From Rotaria socialis (lineage: Eukaryota; Rotifera; Eurotatoria; Philodinida; Philodinidae): 64,000 bases of DNA. The position numbers and the translations under genes are program-made. Positions 13,428-26,076 of this stretch are shown here, piece after piece (the first letter of the stretch is position 1; each line of letters begins with the position of its first letter). The stretch lies in NCBI GenBank assembly GCA_905331475.1, contig CAJNYU010000847.1, positions 30,502-94,501 of the forward strand. Direction: 5' to 3'. The notes beneath the pieces were generated by a model. That model saw only the letters and a list, made by a program, of their open reading frames with translations. It searched no databases and was not told the DNA's origin.

Positions 13428-16400
13428 ATGCTTAACTTCTGTACGATAATTATTTTTCTTTTCATCAACGAAATATACGGTAAGATTAAATGCCAAGAAG
13501 CTACCATAATATCTTTATTATAAATAAATATATATTTATATATTTATATATCTATATAGAAATCCATGGCAATGTTGAAGCTAAACTTCTTTTACATCAA
13601 TTAATGAAAGATTATAATAAAAATGTTTTACCAGTGCAATCAGTAAATCAATTAGTAAATATGTCATTAGGATTAAAATTATCACAACTATCTGATATCG
13701 ATGAACGAAATCAAATCATGACAACAAATGTTTGGTTGGAACATGTAAGTAATTTCCATTGAATTATTTTCAAAAGAAGATAATTTGTTCTTTTATATTT
13801 TCAGGAATGGACAGACTACAAATTAACTTGGGATCCAAATCAATATGGTGGAATTGAAGTTGTTGAAATTCCATCGTCTGATATTTGGGTGCCTGATATT
13901 GTTCTATATAATAATGCAGATGGAACCTATGAAGTTAATACGATAACGAAAGCGCATGTTGTAAGTAAAATGTCTTTGGAAATATATTAAAGAATTTTTG
14001 CGGTTTTCACTTTCAAGCATTGGAATGGAACAATAAAATGGAATCCTCCTGTTATTTATAAATCTTATTGTCCTATTAATATTCAATATTATCCATTTGA
14101 TATACAAAATTGTACATTAAAATTTGGTACATGGACTCACAATGGAAATCTAGTATGATGGAAATGATGAATACGAAAATAGAAAATGAATCTTTATTTT
14201 TTCTCCAAATATAGGTTGATCTTAATCATAAATCAGGGCTAATTCTTGTTGATGTCGGCGTAGATCTTACTGATTATTATCCATCAATTGAATGGGATAT
14301 TCTTTCAGTTGTAAGTGTTATCATTTTTATTAAGAAATACGTATGTAGTGATTGCAAAAGAACAAATTCAGATGCAATCATTCAAATGAGAATCAATTCG
14401 ACATCGATCATTGCGATAGAATTTAGTTAGATTCTAATCGGATGATACGATAGAGTTTCTAGAATTTTTCATGAGACTCATTAGATTCTACAGAAACTCT
14501 ATTAAAGTTAAATTAGAATCTGATAATAGACTTATCCGTCCTAGAAAAATATCTTGGTTTCATTTTTACATTGATCGATTTTCAAACACAATCAATGTTT
14601 GACTATCAAGTGCTCATTACTTTTAACGATATGATGAGCTGCTTTTGTTTTATAAATAGAGATAAATACATATCATATTTCCTGTGTATATAAGTTCCAC
14701 TGTGGAGAAGATCAGTTTTCGTACTAAAATAAATTGATAGAACTAGAATATATTATCCATGTTTCTTGTCGTATGAAGATTAGTTTTTAATTCATTCGAA
14801 AGTTTGCGGCTACGAGTGTGAGTGACTATTAGACGAAATTTAAATTGCATATTGTTATTTTATTCAAGAATTCTAAAATAAAAAAAAGTCTATTTGAAAT
14901 GGTCTAAAAGATTGCATTTATCTAAAAATTACTGATATGATTGAATAAAACTCATGAATTTATGTTCACTCATTTTTATCATGATTTCATTTAACTTTAT
15001 TAATGATTGATTTTTACTAAAGTGTATATGTAAACCAAAAAATCTAAATATTTCATCAAATGAATCTCATAATAAAAAAATCAATGATTTGTCTCCATTC
15101 ATTAAATGTGGATTTTCTTCATGCTGAGATGAATTTATGTCTTGATGGCCAGTCAACCATAACTTGACTGAGCTTTTATTTGGAACTAGAATTTTATTAA
15201 CATTGATATTGGTTGAATACGATAAAATTCAACAGTAAAGATAAATTTCATTTGTTACGATTCTTATTGGTTAATCGATTTAAACATAAAAGTTTTAGCC
15301 GATAAAACTAAATAAAATTCATTGAAATTTATCTTTAAAACTCAAAGATTTTCTTTTATATATTTCAAATTTTGCTTTTCTTAACAATTAGAAAACTAGT
15401 TCTATGTGAAATTTTTGAAAACTTCCTTTCCGACTTAATAACATAATTCAATTACACACAATGCCAACATGTGTTCTCAAGCACAAGTAGTGACATTGTA
15501 AGGGTTATTGAAATAGAACACTGTAACTAACAAAAGTCACTGATATGACACTTTGAAATCGATCTGGGAGTAAGTTATTCATGAGAATCTATGCAAAGAA
15601 ATGATGACCTTGCAGAACATTAAGTACCCAAGAACTTAATTTACTTTCACGATTCAATAAGTAATAACTCGAGTTTTCTTTCATACTATGTTCTTTTTTC
15701 AAACATAAAAATTATCCGACCTAACGAAAGTCTTAATCACTATGATAACAATGTTTTAACAATATTCTAATAAATATCTACATTGATTGTAGGCTTCTAT
15801 GGTAAAGAGATTCTTACTATAGGAAAAATATACTAATTAATTTGATAACTTTCCGATATTTTTAGGCTGCTGTACGTCATGTACTTATTTACGATTGTTG
15901 TAAAGATGATCCATATTATGATGTAACATTCGCTATATATATTCGACGTAAACCACTTTTTTATATGGTTAATCTTGTTATTCCATGTGTGAATATTGCA
16001 TTTCTCACTATTCTTGTTTTTTGCTTACCTAGTAAGTAACAAATAAAAGACAAAAAATACCGAGAATTAAATGTTTCTTTTTTTTTTCTATTTAAAAAAA
16101 TTAGGCGACTGTGGTGAAAAATTAACTCTATCTATCTCGATTTTTGTCGCACTTCAAGTTTTTTATCTTCTTTTGATTGATCTTATACCTCCAACATCAC
16201 TTACAATATCATTACTTGGAACCTATTTATTTTTTACATTAGTACTTGTCAATGCATCTATATTTATAACAATAATAACATTAAATATTCATTGGCGTCA
16301 TCCAAATACACACCATATGCCTAATTGGGTTAAACGCTGGTTTTTTCAAATAATACCACCATTTATATTTATGGCAAAGCCACATATTGCTAATGCTATA

Positions 16401-16839
16401 CTACAAACGGAAGACGATCCCGGTAAAGAAGAACCCATTAATGGTGGCAATAATAATCTAAACCGATTAAATAATTACGTTAAAGCAATATCAATTGATA
16501 AGTATCCACCAATAATTCAACAAGCAATAAAAGATATTCGATACATTAGTGAAACACAACGTGAATCACAAAAAGATGATTTGGTTCGTATTGAAATTCT
16601 AGTTTTTTCTTTAAATATAAATCGAGTTAAAATACAAAAATTATACTTTTTTTTTATTCTAGGAAAGAGAAGGCTGGCGATTCATTGCACTTGTTATAGA
16701 TCGATGTTTTTTAATAATATTTATTATTTTAACAATTACTGGTTCAATTATGATTCTACTTTCTGCTCCATCTATACGTGATAAATCTGTCCCAATAGAA
16801 CGATTATATTCACGTCATTATAATTCACAATTGAGTTAA
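13428..16839 (+). CDS. Nicotinic acetylcholine receptor alpha-type subunit (Cys-loop ligand-gated cation channel)
   Basis: About 480 residues in eight exons. Exon 1 encodes a signal peptide ([17 protein letters not shown]). The extracellular domain has loop A ([13 protein letters not shown]), the 15-residue Cys-loop [15 protein letters not shown], loop B tryptophan (FGTWTHNG) and loop C with the adjacent cysteine pair ([11 protein letters not shown]). That pair defines alpha subunits, and the aromatic residues for acetylcholine binding are present. TM1 ([19 protein letters not shown]), TM2 beginning [18 protein letters not shown]3 and a final TM4 ([19 protein letters not shown]) follow. GEK before TM2 indicates cation selectivity. 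By alignment to alpha7, the usual 9' leucine of the pore gate is valine. An intron of about 1.55 kb (14310-15865) separates the agonist domain from loop C. The subunit would form or join a pentameric excitatory receptor in the plasma membrane; the exact subtype cannot be assigned by eye. Confidence 0.93.
14429..14521. repeat. Nested inverted repeat in the nicotinic receptor intron
   Basis: Two perfect arm pairs are nested: 10 bp at 14429-14438 with 14512-14521, and 11 bp at 14450-14460 with 14492-14502. Together they could form one interrupted hairpin. It may be a remnant of a small foldback element. Confidence 0.6.
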
Positions 16840-18941
16840 TTTCATTGATTGTTTTTTCTTTCGGCGCTTTCTATGCATTAATTGTCAGTACTTCATGCCA
16901 TTTCTGTTTTGTATATGCAAAATATTTCTTTTACCTCTTTTTTGATCAAAATAAGTTTTTTTTAAAGTCATTTTATTATGTGAAAAGAGTTAAATGAAAA
17001 CGTTTAAATTATGGCAATCCTATGACTTTTCAAGATTCAACAAATACTGTAAGAACAATTGTAACTAGTGATGGGTCGCCCAGCAATTTTGAAATTGTAA
17101 CGGAATTAATTCTTCATATCTATGACGATTTAAACTCGAACTGAGTAATGGACACAACAATAGAATTGAAAGGTTGAGTTCAACAAAAAGAATATCGTTA
17201 AAGAAAAGTTTTCAAAATTAGGAAAGATGGTGCGTTATTTGAATGTAGTTTTTCGAAATCGGGAAGTAGGCGAAAAGCAATTCCTTCCTATTCTCCAACA
17301 GGTGACACCACAGATGATGAATATTCATGTAGAGTACTGTTTACGTTCGCAGCTTGATTTATTAATGTCATATTGACGGAATATAGGCATACATGCAAGC
17401 TGTTTTCAATATAAAATATGCGTTAAGCAAAGTTTCGGATAAGAGCGATTTGTTTCATAAAACTGATTAGTATGTATCATCTAAAGAACAATAGTTTTTA
17501 ATATGCTACATATCTTTCAAATGAAGTTCATTTTGTCACAGAAAAATTTTCAACTGCTTCGTTCATGCTTAAAATAGAGCAACCAATACTCGGGATATGG
17601 ATTGATTATGACAAATAACATCCAAATCAATACAACTAACCATAATCAATCAGATTAACTCTATCACTTGTAGCGAAATGATTTATTTTATCTTGAAATA
17701 AAAGATTCAATAGATGAACATGAATGATGACTACTTCTGAAAAATTGCAAATCGATTAATTGAGTTCGTAATTGATCATAAATAGTGATATATATATATA
17801 TGTTTTGTATTACTCGTCTAAATGGTATCATCGTATTTATCTGTACATGATAAGAAGAAATACGATCGTTTATGGAATTTCATATTCTTGATTTTGTTAT
17901 ACTAATTAGTTTTTGTTTTATCTATGTTCTAATACTTAAGTGTGCCTGGTTTTTGTTATTCTAGACTGTTAGTTTTCAGATCGTCATTTGAGTCATGCTT
18001 ATCATATGATAACTATATTATTACAGATATATGTATTTACACAGATAAATTCTGATTTGTAGATCTTATTTTTATAGCCTAGAAGCTACATAATTAATTT
18101 TTGAAAAGCACAGTTTAGAGTCTAGTTAGAACTGTTGTATTTAAGATTCTAAAAGATCTTATTTACGATACTTTACCGAATGTCTATTGTTTTCTTCTTA
18201 TGCTACAGAGTTGGTTACTTTTAACATACAATATTATCGACATGATTTTGATTAAATAAAACATAATGAAGTAAATTGAAAAGCTGATTTAAAGATATCA
18301 ATCAAACTGAACTGATACTATTCTGCTGGGCAATTAGAAAAGTAATTATATCGATTTCGTTTAACTAAGAGATGAATCGATCATAATATTTTGCACGTAT
18401 CTGTGTGTTTTAAAATTACTTGATTAAGTAAATATTAGAGAACTGTTTGAATGCCACTGTACCTTTTGTTTCAACAATCATTAATTCCTAACATGGGTCA
18501 TTATTAAAGTCGTGTATCGGAACGTATTCATACGAAAAAATAATGTCAAGAACAGAACATTAGTTTGTTTATTGTATAGTAACTTTAGAGTAGGAAAAAA
18601 ATATAAAATATAAAAATGCAATGCTAATAATAATCATCATAATTTTTGACAAACACAAAATGAATCGAATAAAACGAAATTTCGTATGTGAAAGATTATG
18701 CCTTAAGATACTTTTCAACTGTCTGTATTGATTTGTATGTTTTTGACGAATATTGACTTATCCCTTTTGTTCGGTATATTCCTTCAGGAAAACAACTTTG
18801 CTCCATCCTAATTAGAAAACAGAACTGAAAATGTCAAGGAACATGGACGATGTCAACATGTGCAGTCCAATTATAGATGCATAATATAAGAATATATTAG
18901 AATGTAAACAACAGAACTAGGATATTTATAAACAAAAAGAA
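16840..18941. other. Spacer between convergent genes, no gene seen
   Basis: 2.1 kb between the 3' ends of the nicotinic receptor (+) and the ANK-ART gene (-). AT-rich with dense stops on both strands; a short (TA)n run lies near 17791-17801. It should contain both 3' UTRs. Nothing else was recognised. Confidence 0.5.
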
Positions 18942-20309
18942 TTAATTTTTATTCAATGATGTTTTATGCTTTTGAAAAGCACAATCGAATTGCAATTTTC
19001 TTTCTTTGATGATTTTCTTTTTAAATTCAGCATAACTCCATTTCAATGTTGAGAAAATATTTTTCTTCGGAATTATAATATTTGTTAAATGTATAGTACA
19101 TAAATCATCTTCATCGGATGCTTTTCGTACACGTTTTACTTCAAATAAAGTCCATGGTAAAATAAGTACTTCTCGTTCATTTTCATATTCACTTAAACAC
19201 GGTCTATCAGTTGATATTCTAGTAAGATTAATAGCTTGATCGCAAACATCAGGAAAATCAAATATAAATAAAACACAAAGTTCTTTATCATTATCTTTTT
19301 TTTTCACATATGCAAACTCTTCGGCAACCGAACGATTCATAGATGTTGAAGAAAATGAACGTGTTTGTAAAACTGTTCCTGGTATTTCCATAGCTATTTG
19401 GTAGGTTAATAATTGCTCACATGTCATATGCATACCACGATAAACACGTCCTTTAAAAAATCGTTCTCTTAACTTTGGTAAATGTATAAATAATGGTATC
19501 GCTAATGGTAAACAATCTGTTCTTAATATATGATAAAATTTTGTTTCCAGCGTATATAAATGAAGCAATTGTTCGATGAAATCTTCTTGTTGTTCATATT
19601 GCTTTATTAAATCATCTATTTTGGCATAATCATCAGAATTACTGATCTTAACTTCTTCTAATAAATTATTTAAGCGTTTCGTTATCGAACGATGATCTAA
19701 GGGCTTATCAGAATGAAAATTATTAACACAAAAACGACAAAAACGTGATTGACACATAGCTTTTGAACTTGCAGAATATTCAATTTCATGTTGTTTTTCT
19801 TCTTCAGTCTTGAATGTTTGTACATTCGTTGTTGCTTGCACTGTTGCTGACGTTCTATCATTGTCACGTTCGTTGTCTAAATTATCTTCAACTTTAATGA
19901 TATCAAAACAGTCCAATGCATTTTGTTCAAAAAAGCGTGAAGAATCTTTCGACAATGAATTGTTTTCTTCGTGACGAAGAAATAACAAACGTGTAGATTC
20001 CTTATTCAATGCTGCTACTTCATAAGCACTCTGATTCTGTGAGTTAAGAATAGACGACCGATAACAACCATGCTTAAGTAACAGTTGGACAATATTATCA
20101 TGGCCATTTGCAGCAGCAACATGCAGACATGTGTTGCCATCATATGAAAATTCTTGTTGATTTAAATCACCATAAGAATATTTTTGTAAAAGAGTTCGAA
20201 CTCGTTCTTCATCACCATCATGACATGCTTGATATAGAGGAGCTATGGAATTCAAAGATGTTCGAACAGATGAAGAATGTCGAAAAGAGACACTATCTAT
20301 ATTACCCAT
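18942..20309 (-). CDS. Ankyrin-repeat protein with C-terminal arginine-type mono-ADP-ribosyltransferase domain
   Basis: Single-exon gene of 455 residues. Residues about 20-112 form two to three ankyrin repeats (SIAPLYQACHDGDEERVRTL, GNTCLHVAAANGHDNIVQLL). A low-conservation linker with a Cys pair (CRFC, 191-194) runs to about 205. Residues 210-425 match the NAD:arginine ADP-ribosyltransferase fold with the R-S-E triad: Arg291 in VYRGM, Ser-Thr-Ser 321-323 in SFSSTS, and the E-x-E pair 378/380 in ENEREVLIL. The triad is intact, so transfer of ADP-ribose from NAD to a protein arginine is expected. There is no signal peptide or GPI tail, so it is probably cytosolic, unlike vertebrate ecto-ARTs. 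ARTs fused to repeat domains are abundant in bdelloids. The substrate is unknown. The intronless structure contrasts with the neighbours and could reflect retroposition, transfer or family expansion. Confidence 0.88.
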   Translation of the reverse strand: MGNIDSVSFRHSSSVRTSLNSIAPLYQACHDGDEERVRTLLQKYSYGDLNQQEFSYDGNTCLHVAAANGHDNIVQLLLKHGCYRSSILNSQNQSAYEVAALNKESTRLLFLRHEENNSLSKDSSRFFEQNALDCFDIIKVEDNLDNERDNDRTSATVQATTNVQTFKTEEEKQHEIEYSASSKAMCQSRFCRFCVNNFHSDKPLDHRSITKRLNNLLEEVKISNSDDYAKIDDLIKQYEQQEDFIEQLLHLYTLETKFYHILRTDCLPLAIPLFIHLPKLRERFFKGRVYRGMHMTCEQLLTYQIAMEIPGTVLQTRSFSSTSMNRSVAEEFAYVKKKDNDKELCVLFIFDFPDVCDQAINLTRISTDRPCLSEYENEREVLILPWTLFEVKRVRKASDEDDLCTIHLTNIIIPKKNIFSTLKWSYAEFKKKIIKERKLQFDCAFQKHKTSLNKN

Positions 20310-20797
20310 ATACTGTGTAAGAAATATGCAAATGATACTATATAGTTATGCTTCAATGAACAAGTAATTGCCGCGTGATGTTTTCTATGAAAATATGCTA
20401 TTCATAAGCTATATTTTTACAATGCGATCATTTCCTTGCAGAATGAGTCAGTATTTATACAAACAAGATATGGTTCGATAATAGTGCGTCATACAGTAAA
20501 ATTTAGATATCTAATGACAAAATAATTGCTTTGCCTTCGAATAAATTTCAATCGCTCGATAAAAAAAAGCACTTCAAAAAGATTTGAAAGCTAATTCATT
20601 ATCACAGAGTAAATACAAAAATCATTTAAGCGATTTATTTTCATTGAATATAATTATTTAATTCATTTATTTTTATTTTAATACAGAAGGTATTATATTT
20701 ATTTCTCATGCTACGTATATAATATGTTTGAAAATTAGAAAAAAATTAGAAATATTGATAGGAAATGCAAAAAAATCTCATTCTTCATAGTTATAAA
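20310..20797. other. Spacer between the ANK-ART gene and the ACE-like gene
   Basis: AT-rich stretch of about 490 nt upstream of the ANK-ART start and downstream of the ACE-like stop, both on the minus strand. It should contain the ANK-ART promoter. No coding sequence was seen. Confidence 0.45.
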
Positions 20798-23700
20798 TTA
20801 AAATAAACTAATCGACAACATAAAATTCATAAATATAAGCAAATAAAATTTTCGTCGAGATAATGTTTTTCGTCTTGCATCATTCTTATCGTTATTACAA
20901 GTCCATCCAACATTTAATTGACCTTGTTCAACCAATGACTCAAGATAATCTTGCAGTGGTTTAAAATATCGTAAACAGGATTTAGCGGAAAATGTTCTTA
21001 CACCAGCGAATTCCTCTAATATATCCTCCCAAGGTTTTGATGAGCCAAGCCCAAGTAATATTCTAAATTAAATCTTTGACTATCAAGAAACATCAGAATC
21101 AACAAGTTTACTTGAGTTTGTTTCCAGCAGCAGCCGAACCATGTAAATCGCACAAATGTAATGGCCCTTGATAACCTGCTTCTTGGCACAGTACATCGAA
21201 AATTTGAAATTGAAAAACATGAGCAAGAAAATATCTTAACATAAAATAAATAAAAGCCAGTTTTACATATGTATTATTTTAGAAAATTATGTTTACTTAA
21301 TATAAGATAAATCAAAAGCAACATGAATTTTAGTACCAGCATCAAAATATTGTTCATCACGAGGTTTAGCCGGTTTCATACCTTGATATTGACAGCTATA
21401 AAAAAGAAAAAAACTATTAGAATTTGTTTAATAAAATTCTGATTTATTTTTCAACCGTTTAAAAATTAGATGCAGTTTAAAGCTTTTTCAGAAAAAAAAT
21501 AAATGATACTGATTAGATAGAACAAAGTCTATTGAGGTGTGCTGAAAAATCAGTTTTGAATGAGAGATAATCTAATTTACACAAGATTCCAATAACGTCT
21601 ATTGTATTCAGATGGTTGTATTGACCCATTATAAACTGACCAACGCCAAATATCAAGTGCGTATGCATATGGTGGTAGAAACAGACGACTTAAACCTTGT
21701 GAAGCTAGAAAATTTATATTGTCCTCTATAATGAAAAGAAAAAGAGGATATGTCAGTAGTTTTGTTCAACGAGAACAATTAACCTTTCGACAATGCATAA
21801 TTTTCTAATAAACCAATACGTTTTAAATGTGTAGGTGACATTGCAGCCAATGCAATTGCATCACCAATAGCTTCACCAAAAGCACCATGTGGCGAACGCC
21901 GAAACCAAAATGGTAAAGATTTATATTGTAGGTAATGTTGGATATGACCCATCTCATGATGAACAACATAGAAATCACGTGATGTTAAACTTGTACACAT
22001 TCGAATTCTAAATCAAATCAATAATAAAAACCTGCCAGTGCAAACCTTGAAAGACTCCTATGTTAAACACGATTCAAGTATTATTTATCAACATACGAAA
22101 ACTGTTTTATTCTATCTAGATTGAGAAAGATCCTTCAGCATCTTTTTACTGAATCTTTAGATGAACTAAACTGTTGCTTAAATGTTTGTCGCGCCTTTCA
22201 GAATGACGACTCACACGTCTAAGAGTATATGGCACAATGGGACAAAAGCAAGACTTCCTACTTCGGAGTTCAATCCTTACATACTCGTCATGATCGACCT
22301 ATATTCAATTCAGAAGTTATGTCAGACAAAAAAAAGAAAAGAAAAGAAAATCAGAAAATAGTAATAATATGATTCAACCAACCTAACATCATCATATTTG
22401 TACATATCAAATGCAGTCGGATGACAAGACATAGGACGACCTGGGATTTTTTTAAATACTGAGAAATTCCAAAAATGATTTGATACTTTTGTTAAATTTA
22501 ATGACACAAAAAATTGATCAGCATATTGAAAAATTTTTTCTTCAGTAAAATTCTAATCGTAAAAAACAAAACAAAAAACATAATTCAAATAAAGAGATAG
22601 GTTTTGATGAAAAAATTAACGGACCTTTTGTTTCATCACAGGACCTAAGTCGATTCCTTTGAGATGAGGAAATGGTAGAATATCCTTCATAAGATAAGTC
22701 ATCATTGAACCAAATATATCTTCTATAAGAAATATGCAAATTTTGAAATAATCATTTTATTTTTAATTAATTTCAAACTTGTTAAATGAACTGGAATAGG
22801 TTGATCTAATTGAATATGTTTTGGATGTAGTTTATACAGTTTTTGCCTTATATAAGCATGCAATAGACGATGCAGTGGTTTCAATTCTTGCCATAATTGT
22901 TCAACTACACGGCGTTCCTCCATATTCGATGTTGACTCACTTTTTTCGTTTAAACCTTGGACGAAAAAGAAATATTCAAGAGTTGTTTAAATCGGTAACA
23001 GACACAAGTTAGGACAGTTAGTAAATTTCTCCATGGTTATTTTTAGAAAATATTCATTTTACTGATACAGATGCGCATGAATCTGTTCTGTTATAGACAT
23101 GATACTTTGCTTTCTATCAATCTCTTTTCACTTGTTCTACGAGTTGATCGATTGTCTTAGGATATTATTCGACATAACTTTAAAATGTTTACAAACAGAA
23201 TTTAATTTGAAAAAATTGATTGCAAGTTGATCTAAGAAAATTAGCAATGCGTACTTCCAATATTTGATTTAAATAGCTAAGCGAAACATTTCTACGCTGA
23301 AATCAAATCTTATTAATTTTCTAAACAGAATAGAAAAGAACGTATTGGTGGTTTTCTCATCATATGCCGAGGCAGGAATAATTTATTTCTATTCGTAAAC
23401 AATACGTGAGCTGAGAAACGATAGACTTTCTTTACATACTGTTAGAAGCTAGTGATTTTGAAAGAAGCTAACAAATAAATAGGAGTACTGTATCTAGCTG
23501 CTAATGTAATGAAATAGAATCGTGCATGAAAACGTCTACAACTGTGATAGAATATTAACGACAAACTTATTAATGACAGATAATATGTTCGGATGACGAA
23601 TATAAATTATCTGTCAGGTTCTTTTCGAAATATTTAGTTTTCTTTTCATTTCGTTTTCACTGATTTCTGAAAGCACACTTATAATCTCACAGATTAGAAA

Positions 23701-25495
23701 AATTGTCCAAATATACAGTACTAAAGATTTGTGCATTGACCATTATCACGCTTATTTTTCTGACTTCCGCTGCACCAGCCTATACATTGTATCAATAAGA
23801 ATACAAGGAACAAAGTTGTGCCGAATTTTTCTGGTAACAGTCAGAAATTAATAGTATCTGAACTATGTAATCAAAAATAATAAAATAGGCATATTAAACT
23901 GGCTTAGAATATATATATAAATCGTGATACTTATTCTACTTTGCATATAATGTTTGCAAATATTTTAACTAATATATGTCGATAATATCCTTTAAATTTC
24001 TTTTTCTTAGATCGCTTTTAAAATGACTGCGAAGATTAGATATGAGAATGGGTTACTGATGAGATACGGTTCTGTTTGGCCTGTTGATTTTGTGCAGCAA
24101 TTAACTTTGAATAATTCTCTCGCATTGGCATCGCTACTTCATAAGTTGCATTCCATAGTGAAAGAAGATCATCAGGTGATTCGAGTGTACCAAGAATTTC
24201 TTGTACTTCTAGAAAATACAACAAAATGATCTTCCACTTCATTTCTTCCTATATAAAATAAATAAACAAACCATCAATGCCTAATTGTGTACTATTCCAA
24301 ATAAACTTTCGATGATACATTTCTTTGATAGAAGTTTTTAGCTTTTGTATTTCAAATTTATTAACTGTATTATTCTCTCCGGCTTCACCAATGGCTTGTG
24401 TACGTTGTAATAACCAACGTATCGATGTTTGATTACTATTGATCAGTGATTGTAATTGTCGTCCAATAATCGCAATGTTTTTCAGACAAACACGATAAGT
24501 TTCATAATATTTTTCCTAATTTTGAATAAAATTAAAAATATGAATCATAATAAATGAAAGTTTTACCATTGCACGCTTTTTACTTGAATCGTTCAAATGT
24601 AAATGTGTTTGAAATTCAGCTACCGACGTTATATAAGCAATATCTGTTAAATTTTTGTCATATTCTGCCATAACTGATTTAGTCTAAATATATAAAAATA
24701 TCGAAAATTTTGAATTCTATTTAGTTCAAGGGACTTTAATGTAAATGAATATTACTAAATATTATCGAGTATAATATTTATTTGCAAATAAATATCTTTT
24801 TATGATCAACAATGAAGTAGATTTATATCTGGTGTAAAAATCTGAGTAGAAAAATCCTAGGATCGAAATCTCACTAACGTTAATTATAATGAAATAGTTA
24901 GGTCATTGAATATTATTATTAGATTACTCATTATTTGATAACATAGGATAAAACGATCCGATAAAAAGAATTACTCTGAAAGCAAATCTTTGATTTTGTA
25001 GTCTCGATATGATTATAATTGAACAAAGTTATGAAATAGAAAATTTAGAAATTTATGAACGAACACTAAAAGTCACTAGTTTGAATGTTTCCTTCTTTTT
25101 CAATTATGTTCTCATTGTTATTCACTAATTATAACCTACACAAAGCAGTATATCTCATACGGCCCATCAGAAATAAAGTCTTCGCAGTTGACAAGTTTTT
25201 CTATTGAGTGAACACATAAATACTCATGTTGCTCCACAATTCAAAAAGAAAAAGAGTCGAATTGTTAGAAACTTCTGCTAAAAATTTATCGATGGTTCTA
25301 TTAGAAACTTTTTCTATAAAATTTTCATGCAATAAAATATGATTTATTTACAAATTCTTCTTGTTCTTTGGTATTCATTTGTTGTAGTTTCTCATGATTG
25401 ATGACAAGATCATTACATTGTACAATATCTTCAGATGAATTACAATAAATGGTTAACATAGTAGCACATACAATAGTAATAATAAAAAGTTGCAT
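20798..25495 (-). CDS. Angiotensin-converting-enzyme family zinc metallopeptidase (peptidase M2)
   Basis: Single-domain M2 dipeptidyl carboxypeptidase of roughly 600 residues in about a dozen exons. It starts at 25495 with a signal peptide ([18 protein letters not shown]). Key blocks: [32 protein letters not shown], the zinc motif [15 protein letters not shown] (about 21920-21970), the third zinc ligand Glu in [17 protein letters not shown] and YIKYF (the Lys, His and Tyr that hold the substrate C-terminus in ACE), and [12 protein letters not shown]. The family removes C-terminal dipeptides from peptides outside the cell. All catalytic and substrate residues I could check are present. Two oddities: the residue before the zinc Glu is Gly where ACE has His, and the segment before LWQELKPL is shorter than in vertebrate ACE, unless a small exon is hidden in the 1.1-kb intron at 22957-24057. 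The C-terminus ends in a hydrophobic stretch ([16 protein letters not shown]), suggesting a membrane or GPI anchor. Many N-x-S/T sites fit a secreted glycoprotein. Confidence 0.9.
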
Positions 25496-26076
25496 TGTAT
25501 TCAACAAATGAAGAAGAACATCCAACACAGTAGGATGGGATGACAGCAGCTTGTTTCTATCCGAATTGTTTTTGTAGTATAACTATATATTTGTATCTCT
25601 TTCTAGATGACTGACAATTGGCAACTTAACACACAAGAAAATCTTCCCCCCCGCCCCACGTAGCCAGCCCTGCCTAAAGCAATCACTATCATCATTGGAA
25701 ATTTGTTTATCGATACGAGGCAAAGTTATTCATGCAATTACAAGGACTTCATACGATATAGTATGCGGTCGCGCTGTACAACAACTTTCATCTTCTGTTC
25801 GCTTTCGCTTGACAACACAACAAGCCGAAGATTAACCATTATTATTTAACGTAGTTATCTCTTTTCGGCCAGCGATAAATTGATCTTTAAAGCAAATACT
25901 TTGCTTAGACTGGTACTCTTCTATTTAAAGGTTGCATTATATAGCTACATATTTATTCATGATCATTATAATACGAGTTCTGTTGTTGTTGTTTTTTTAT
26001 CTTTTGGAGGCTTTTATTACAAAATACCATTGCCCGAGATATATACATATAAGAAAAAATAAATTATTAATTTTGA
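25496..26076. other. Spacer upstream of the ACE-like gene
   Basis: Between the 3' end of the Rab-like gene and the start of the ACE-like gene, both minus strand. It has a short C-rich patch at 25646-25675 that stands out from the AT-rich background. It likely holds the ACE promoter; no coding exon was seen. Confidence 0.45.

Noticed and set aside
25496..25528. Longer N-terminus for the ACE-like protein
   Set aside because: The upstream extension would begin at GTG. The ATG at 25495 gives a proper signal peptide.
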